Shown here: piece by piece, positions 34,741-38,295 of the stretch
Layout: every line of letters starts with the position of its first letter
Position numbering within the stretch: position 1 is the stretch's first letter
Assembly (NCBI GenBank): GCA_903933115.1
Contig: CAIZIT010000081.1
Location: 1-38,295, forward strand
Length of the DNA stretch: 38,295 nt
Source of the DNA: an uncultured Burkholderiales bacterium
GTDB taxonomy: Bacteria; Pseudomonadota; Gammaproteobacteria; Burkholderiales; Burkholderiaceae_C
Reading direction: 5' to 3'
The notes under the pieces: model-generated
What the model was told of the DNA's origin: nothing
Seen by the model: only the letters and a program-made list of their open reading frames with translations
Databases searched by the model: none
Position numbers and translations under genes: made by a program

Positions 34741-34753
34741 TAAGTGATACTTA
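34741..34753. promoter_or_regulatory. LysR-type T-N11-A box
   Basis: taagt-gat-actta is a perfect 5-bp inverted repeat of the LTTR T-N11-A kind, in the 85 bp between the divergent LysR gene and the transporter start at 34810. Its location supports the 34810 start, since the longer frame (ATG 34744) would run through it. Confidence 0.65.
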
Positions 34754-34809
34754 TTTTAATTTTACTAAATACACGGATTTCCCTAGAATATTTTCAAGAG
34801 GAAATAGAC

Positions 34810-35769
34810 ATGAACAACTTACTGGACCCATCCATCCTATTTTTTATTTTTGGTATCTTTGCTGGAATCGTCAAATCTAATCTAGAAATTCCTCAGCCCA
34901 TCTCCCGCTTTCTTTCTCTTTACCTCCTCATGGCTTTGGGATTAAAAGGAGGATTTGCTCTTAATCAGTCTGGCTTTACCTCTGAAGTCGCTGTTGGACT
35001 TGGGCTTGCAATTGGTCTAGCCATTGCAATTCCACTACTTGGCTATAACTTACTCAAGTACAAATTAGACAAGCTCGATGCAGCGGCGGTTGCCGCCACC
35101 TATGGCTCCATTAGCGCGGTGACGTTTATTACCACCACACAGGTTTTGGATCAAAGCGGTATCGCTTACGGCGGCCATATGGCAGCGGCGATGGCGATGA
35201 TGGAGTCACCTGCCATCATCATTGCAATTGTGCTAACCAATCGCATCAGGCAAGAATCACAATGTGCTAATGCACCTCAAGCATCATTTGGAAAAATACT
35301 GCATGAATCCTTTACAGATGGAGGACAACTACTTTTATTGGGATCATTGCTCATAGGCTTGGTATCGGGTGAATCAGGTCACAAAGTCATGGCACCATTT
35401 TCCATTGATTTATTCAAAGGATTGTTGGCTTTCTTTTTGTTGGATATGGGCTTGGTTGCAGCAAGAAGTATTGCTGAAATTAGAGGAAAACCACCCATCG
35501 CGCTGGCTTACGCAATAATCGCTCCACCTACTCACGCGCTGATCGCTCTTGCATTGTGTCATTTATTCCATGTAGCTCTTGGCGACACGATTCTCTTAAT
35601 GATTCTGAGTGCTAGTGCATCATATATTGCTGTACCAGCTGTTCTACGCCACGCAATACCTGAGGTCCAGCCAGCACTTTATATGGGCATGTCGCTTGGC
35701 ATCACATTTCCATTGAACATTATTCTTGGTATTCCAATTTATAGCCACATAGCGAAGTACTTGTTTTAA
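34810..35769 (+). CDS. sbtA: SbtA-type sodium/bicarbonate symporter
   Basis: A 319-residue transporter with about ten hydrophobic segments in two inverted halves. KSNLEIPQPISRFLSLYLLM, AATYGSISAVTFITTTQVL and MMESPAIIIAIVL in the first half, and LLDMGLVAARS and LSASASYIAVPAVLRHAIPE in the second, are family signatures of SbtA (Na+-dependent HCO3- uptake). agagga 7 nt before ATG 34810 sets the start. The divergent CbbR-like LysR gene is the probable regulator. The usual partner gene sbtB (a P-II-like protein) is not adjacent. Confidence 0.9.
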   Translation: MNNLLDPSILFFIFGIFAGIVKSNLEIPQPISRFLSLYLLMALGLKGGFALNQSGFTSEVAVGLGLAIGLAIAIPLLGYNLLKYKLDKLDAAAVAATYGSISAVTFITTTQVLDQSGIAYGGHMAAAMAMMESPAIIIAIVLTNRIRQESQCANAPQASFGKILHESFTDGGQLLLLGSLLIGLVSGESGHKVMAPFSIDLFKGLLAFFLLDMGLVAARSIAEIRGKPPIALAYAIIAPPTHALIALALCHLFHVALGDTILLMILSASASYIAVPAVLRHAIPEVQPALYMGMSLGITFPLNIILGIPIYSHIAKYLF

Positions 35770-35781
35770 AGCATATATGCT
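35770..35781. repeat. Palindrome at the edge of the cassette region
   Basis: The perfect 12-bp palindrome agcatatatgct begins 1 bp after the sbtA stop codon, at the border between the ordinary chromosome and the tRNA-Cys/TA region. It could be an end or a weak hairpin of sbtA. Confidence 0.4.
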
Positions 35782-35820
35782 CGGGCTGTCTAAGCAAATC
35801 TAAGTGATAGCGACATTGGG

Positions 35821-35851
35821 CGGAGTCGAAGCGACCTACAAGGATTTACAA
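35821..35851 (-). pseudogene. tRNA-Cys remnant 1 (most degraded)
   Basis: On the minus strand this covers anticodon loop to T-arm of a tRNA-Cys-like sequence. It matches the remnant at 38071-38101 at 28 of 31 positions. The loop corresponding to TTGCAAA reads TTGTAAA (anticodon GTA). The acceptor and CCA end are no longer recognisable, so it cannot be functional. It lies 38 bp past the truncated AbiEii frame. Confidence 0.75.
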
Positions 35852-35889
35852 CGTATATGCGTCAAAATTTAACTATATAAATCAATAAT

Positions 35890-36537
35890 TTAAGTCGCTA
35901 TTTTTTGATCTAAGTCTGCATTGCGCAGCAACACCCACAAGTCAAAGTAATCCTTCATGCGACTGTTAGCCATACCCAACGAAACAATAGATTCAAATTT
36001 TTCCGCAATCACTGTGTACTGCGGATAGACACGCAACTCAGGTGCTGGCATGTCTTCAAGCATGACTGGGTATGTTGCCATTTCTGGTGCAGGCGTAACC
36101 GCATCACCATAGCCAACATCAACTTGGACTTTGCATTTAGCGCCGTCAATCGTGCCTACGACTGTGACTCGTGTGCCGGAGTAATTTGCGTCTTTGCGAA
36201 TTTCTTCTGCAGTAATGCTTGACGACTCAAAGCTAATTCCATATTCAACCTCAATGGCGCATAAGTCTTCAAACACATTGATCAGGTGTTGAATCTCTGC
36301 CATGCCAAAACCCAACAAGTCGATGTCTCGTGTTGGTCTTAGTGGCACGTCGTACCAAATATCAAATAGCAATGCTTCCTTGAGCAAGAAACTGTCACGA
36401 TGCTCAGACACAGCCAATCGATACTACATCCGCTCCAATGCATAGCGCGTTAACAGGAACTGTGTATTGACCTTGTCTGCTTTGGCATTGTTGTTGATAC
36501 GCGCTCGAACAGAAGCGCCAATGTTCTTGACCGTCAT
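35890..36537 (-). pseudogene. AbiEii-like toxin, broken (in-frame TAG, truncated C-terminus)
   Basis: AbiEii is a nucleotidyltransferase toxin of the type IV AbiE system. Starting at ATG 36537 (overlapping the AbiEi stop by 4 bp), the product is family-like: an N-terminal VNTQFLLTRYALERM, then a TAG at 36424-36426, then YRLAVSEHRDSFLLKEALL and the NTase motif RPTRDIDLLGFG. Family members read KGALL where this one has KEALL. The reading frame is the same on both sides of the TAG. The protein also stops at about 215 residues, where relatives continue with another ~80 after FDLW. A restart at TTG 36417 would give 175 residues. It is a decayed gene, by inference. Confidence 0.8.
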
Positions 36538-37133
36538 ACCAAGCTCTCCATATAGGGGCGCATGACGTTGGCAACTCGGCATTGCTCAGCCGCTTGCCAT
36601 AGTTCGTCCATCGTGACCTTCTTTTGCTGCCAAGCATCTCTCAGTGCTTCAAGTGCAACATCAAGACCTACCTTGCTTCTGAACTTAAAACTGTCTGCAA
36701 TTGTCTTAGCAACATCAGTCACAGGGATACGTACCACCCCATCGACTGACATAGTCGTAACTCCGTACTCCACATCACTCATACGCACAACATGCAGTGG
36801 TGGGTGTTCGATGTTTGGGGTACGCGCCTTCTAAGCAACAGCAACCCGCACTTCATGTGGAGACTGCGTTGTTAGTCCATGCAACTGCAATGCGGTAAGC
36901 AAACAAAAAACCAAGCGCGGATATTTGATTGCAATTGAGCCTAGGCCGTCTAGCTCAGTTTGTTTACGGCCTGCATTTGCGTAGACACCTCGCGCTACTT
37001 TGACCAAGGTGCCTGTCTTAAGGAACTGTTGAAGGGTTCCCCCAGTTGCGCAGACTAGCGCCAGTTCACGCGCACGAACAAAGCCCTGCTTCATTGCAAG
37101 GTCGAGGGCTGGGTGTTGACTTGTCGAGTTCAT
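36534..37133 (-). pseudogene. AbiEi-like antitoxin, broken (in-frame TAG)
   Basis: AbiEi is the winged-helix antitoxin and repressor of AbiEii. Codons 1-100 (ARELALVCATGGTL, VARGVYANAG, HGLTTQSPHEVRVA) are followed by TAG at 36831-36833. The same frame then continues with KARTPNIEHPPLHVVRMSDV through TIADSFKFRSKVGLDVALE to MRPYMESLV, the usual AbiEi end. Without the TAG it would be a normal ~199-residue protein. A single base change from a sense codon (CAG, AAG or TGG) explains it. tgtac elements upstream (37156-37174) may be its operator. Confidence 0.82.
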
Positions 37134-37235
37134 GCGTGCATTTTACGTTTTCGTCTGTACTTGTAAATATGTACCTGCATTTTCATAAAAATGGGAGAGG
37201 AGGGATTTGAATTTCAAAGTGCAAGTGTACGGACG

Positions 37236-37269
37236 AAAAAAAAAGCAACTACCCTGAGACAGTTGCTTT
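37236..37269 (-). terminator. Intrinsic terminator after tRNA-Cys remnant 2
   Basis: Stem aaagcaact (37242-37250) with agttgcttt (37261-37269), followed on minus by nine U (37236-37244). It is 8 bp past the CCA end of the remnant, the place and style of a genuine tRNA terminator. Confidence 0.85.
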
Positions 37270-37276
37270 AATTTGA

Positions 37277-37341
37277 TGGAGGCGCGACCCAGAGTCGAAA
37301 TGGGCTAAACGGATTTGAAATCCGGTGCATAACTGCTTTGC
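37277..37341 (-). pseudogene. tRNA-Cys remnant 2 (3' 65 nt)
   Basis: On minus it holds the D-arm (gcaaag...), an anticodon arm ggattTCAaatcc, the T-arm ttcgact and the end gcgcctcca with CCA. The loop TTTCAAA gives anticodon TCA instead of GCA. The 5' acceptor strand GGCGCG is missing, replaced by aacttcgaa-type sequence, so it cannot fold fully. It corresponds base for base to remnant 3, exactly 781 bp away, with about 80% identity by eye. Confidence 0.85.
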
Positions 37342-37347
37342 AAGTTC

Positions 37348-37373
37348 GTACTTTTTATTATATTTAAAAGTAC
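37348..37373. repeat. GTACTTTT/AAAAGTAC inverted repeat, copy A
   Basis: An 8-bp perfect inverted repeat with a 10-nt A/T spacer, between the hicB stop and tRNA-Cys remnant 2. The same element occurs at 38129-38154 in the next unit. Confidence 0.75.
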
Positions 37374-37402
37374 TCAGATACAAGATTCCCAAATCTATTA
37401 AG

Positions 37403-37822
37403 TCAAGCGATCTCAATATTTATTTGCTTACCTAAAACGTGAGCTGCTGCTTCAATTTGATCTAGTTTTGAAGCATGTCTCAAATCAAATAATCGATCCA
37501 CTTGGGGCATATGCCAACCTAAACGCCTAGCCAATTCCGCCTTTTTGATGCCTTGCTCAGTCATTGCTTTATAGATGCCAAGTTTTGCACATTCCAACGC
37601 AGAAGGGGTTACTGTTTTCTGCCCTTTTTTAGCCTTACTGGGTAATGGCAAAACCTTACGTTCGTCAACATAAAAGGATAATCCAGTTTCAAGTGCGTCA
37701 ATAGCGTTTAAAAGAGCCTCATCCTCATCCGCTCCAAAAGTAATGGCTTCAGGAACGTCTACAAACATTGCGATAACAGTACCGTTATCGTCTTTGGTAA
37801 GTGTTACTGGATACTCAAACAT
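37403..37822 (-). CDS. hicB: HicB-like antitoxin with HTH domain
   Basis: A 139-residue antitoxin. The N-terminal HicB fold (1-70, with YPVTLTKDDNGTVIAMFVDV and AITFGADEDEALLNAIDA) neutralises HicA. The C-terminal XRE-type helix-turn-helix (about 85-135, KKAELARRLGWHMPQVDRLF) binds DNA, so the module is autoregulated. It starts 10 bp after hicA on the same strand, the normal hicA-hicB order. The last 112 bp recur at the window's right edge. Confidence 0.93.
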   Translation of the reverse strand: MFEYPVTLTKDDNGTVIAMFVDVPEAITFGADEDEALLNAIDALETGLSFYVDERKVLPLPSKAKKGQKTVTPSALECAKLGIYKAMTEQGIKKAELARRLGWHMPQVDRLFDLRHASKLDQIEAAAHVLGKQINIEIA

Positions 37823-37832
37823 AACTGTCCTT

Positions 37833-38012
37833 TCACTTTAACCCAAGTTGACGTTTAATTGCTGCTTCGATACCTTTACCCAACTCCTTGGTGCCGTGCA
37901 TAGGCAAACTTGAGTGCCTGCCATTTAAAACAACTTTAAGATGTGAGCCTTTGCCTTGGGAGAACGTGGCTCCTTGTTGCTCAAGCCATTTTTTGAGTTG
38001 TTTTGAATTCAT
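37833..38012 (-). CDS. hicA: HicA-like mRNA interferase toxin
   Basis: A 59-residue double-stranded-RNA-binding-fold toxin that cleaves mRNA. It begins MNSKQLKKWLEQQGATF and carries the catalytic histidine in GKGSHLKVV and the typical SLPMHGTKELGKGI. The length is normal. The stop TGA is 10 bp before hicB. The upstream ~45 bp (38013-38057) must hold the promoter and abut tRNA-Cys remnant 3. Confidence 0.92.
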   Translation of the reverse strand: MNSKQLKKWLEQQGATFSQGKGSHLKVVLNGRHSSLPMHGTKELGKGIEAAIKRQLGLK

Positions 38013-38057
38013 CCATTTCAGTTTAACAGAAATGTTGTATTTTCAAAATTAGTATAT

Positions 38058-38122
38058 TGGAGGCGCGGGCCGGAGTCGAACCGACCTACACGGATTTGCA
38101 ATCCGGCGCAAAACCGCTTTGC
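38058..38122 (-). pseudogene. tRNA-Cys remnant 3 (3' 65 nt, best preserved)
   Basis: On minus: D-arm gcaaagcggttttgc, anticodon arm ccggaTTGCAAAtccgt with the true Cys anticodon GCA, T-arm gtcggttcgactccggc, and the end ccgcgcctcca with CCA. It matches tRNA-Cys throughout, but the 5' acceptor strand GGCGCGG is absent (acaatctt stands there). The sequence is therefore a 3' fragment, as left by integration or recombination at a tRNA gene. Confidence 0.88.
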
Positions 38123-38128
38123 AAGATT

Positions 38129-38154
38129 GTACTTTTTATTACATACAAAAGTAC
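38129..38154. repeat. GTACTTTT/AAAAGTAC inverted repeat, copy B
   Basis: The same arms as at 37348-37373, with the spacer changed (tattacatac). It lies between remnant 3 and the partial hicB, at the same 781-bp offset. Confidence 0.75.
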
Positions 38155-38183
38155 TCATATAAAAGTTTCGCGAATCTGATAAC

Positions 38184-38295
38184 TCAGGCGATCTCAATAT
38201 TTATTTTCTTGCCTAAAACGTGAGCTGCTGCTTCAATTTGATCTAGTTTTGAAGCATGTCTCAAATCAAATAATCGATCCACTTGGGGCATATGC
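38184..38295 (-). CDS. hicB: Second HicB-like antitoxin, C-terminal part
   Basis: The last 36 codons plus stop of another hicB, cut by the window edge. It begins HMPQVDRLFDLRH and ends GKKINIEIA. It differs from the first copy at 3 of 112 bases, giving one amino-acid change (Q to K) and two silent ones. It belongs to the next unit to the right, which presumably also has hicA. Confidence 0.9.
   Translation of the reverse strand, partial: HMPQVDRLFDLRHASKLDQIEAAAHVLGKKINIEIA

Noticed and set aside
25544-35769. P-II protein as the SbtB partner of SbtA
   Set aside because: It has a canonical GlnB T-loop with the uridylylation tyrosine and lies more than 9 kb away beside a MOSC gene.
36424-36833. 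TAG read as pyrrolysine or suppressed by the tRNA-Cys fragments
   Set aside because: No fragment has a CUA anticodon, and none has a complete acceptor stem. Simple gene decay explains both stops.
37188-37215. tRNA-Ser 3'-end remnant
   Set aside because: gggagaggagggatttgaattt looks a little like a T-arm and acceptor end, but an almost identical agggatttgaattt occurs at 900-913 between ihfA and merR, and no other tRNA part is present.

Overview
The window looks like chromosome of a betaproteobacterium, most likely Burkholderiales (Comamonadaceae-like). This rests on the gene order thrS-infC-rpmI-rplT-pheS-pheT-ihfA-merR-tRNA-Pro, a Bug-type receptor, a lysine-rich SWIB protein, and ordinary codon use with ATG/GTG/TTG starts. 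Genus cannot be settled by eye.

Left part (1-11.3 kb). A non-coding 13-bp tandem repeat sits beside tRNA-Pro(GGG). It is followed by the minus-strand translation cluster: threonyl-tRNA synthetase, IF-3 (probable AUC start), L35, L20, both PheRS subunits, IHF-alpha and a MerR-like regulator. Two hairpins separate rplT from pheS. A histone-H1-like/SWIB protein and a large TPR-glycosyltransferase-9 protein follow.

Middle (11.3-35.8 kb). This is a mosaic of small units. A Bug receptor is next to a benzoylformate-decarboxylase-like TPP enzyme and an aldehyde dehydrogenase, which looks like one catabolic unit. A MntA/HepT toxin-antitoxin pair lies directly 3' of tRNA-Leu(UAA). Then come gamma-glutamyltransferase, a cytochrome c/PQQ dehydrogenase, several small unknown proteins, a P-II protein paired with a MOSC protein, a BPL_N amidotransferase-like protein, a YoaK-type membrane protein and a secreted isochorismatase-like protein without its cysteine. 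A TetR/SDR operon lies divergent from a polytopic membrane protein across a 45-bp palindrome. After these are a MAPEG protein, a Kir-type potassium channel, a KefF-like oxidoreductase, and a LysR regulator divergent from an SbtA-type bicarbonate transporter.

Right end (35.8-38.3 kb). This is the most unusual part. Toxin-antitoxin modules (a broken AbiE pair, an intact HicAB pair and the start of another hicB) are separated by three remnants of the 3' part of tRNA-Cys, all in the same orientation. The two best remnants are exactly 781 bp apart. The homology between the two repeat units starts precisely at the tRNA CCA end. On the minus strand each module reads as genes, then a GTACTTTT/AAAAGTAC inverted repeat (seen in the two hic units), then the tRNA-Cys fragment. 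This resembles a cassette array in which a tRNA-Cys 3' end acts as the joining site. No recombinase and no intact tRNA-Cys lie in the window; by the geometry both would be expected to the right.
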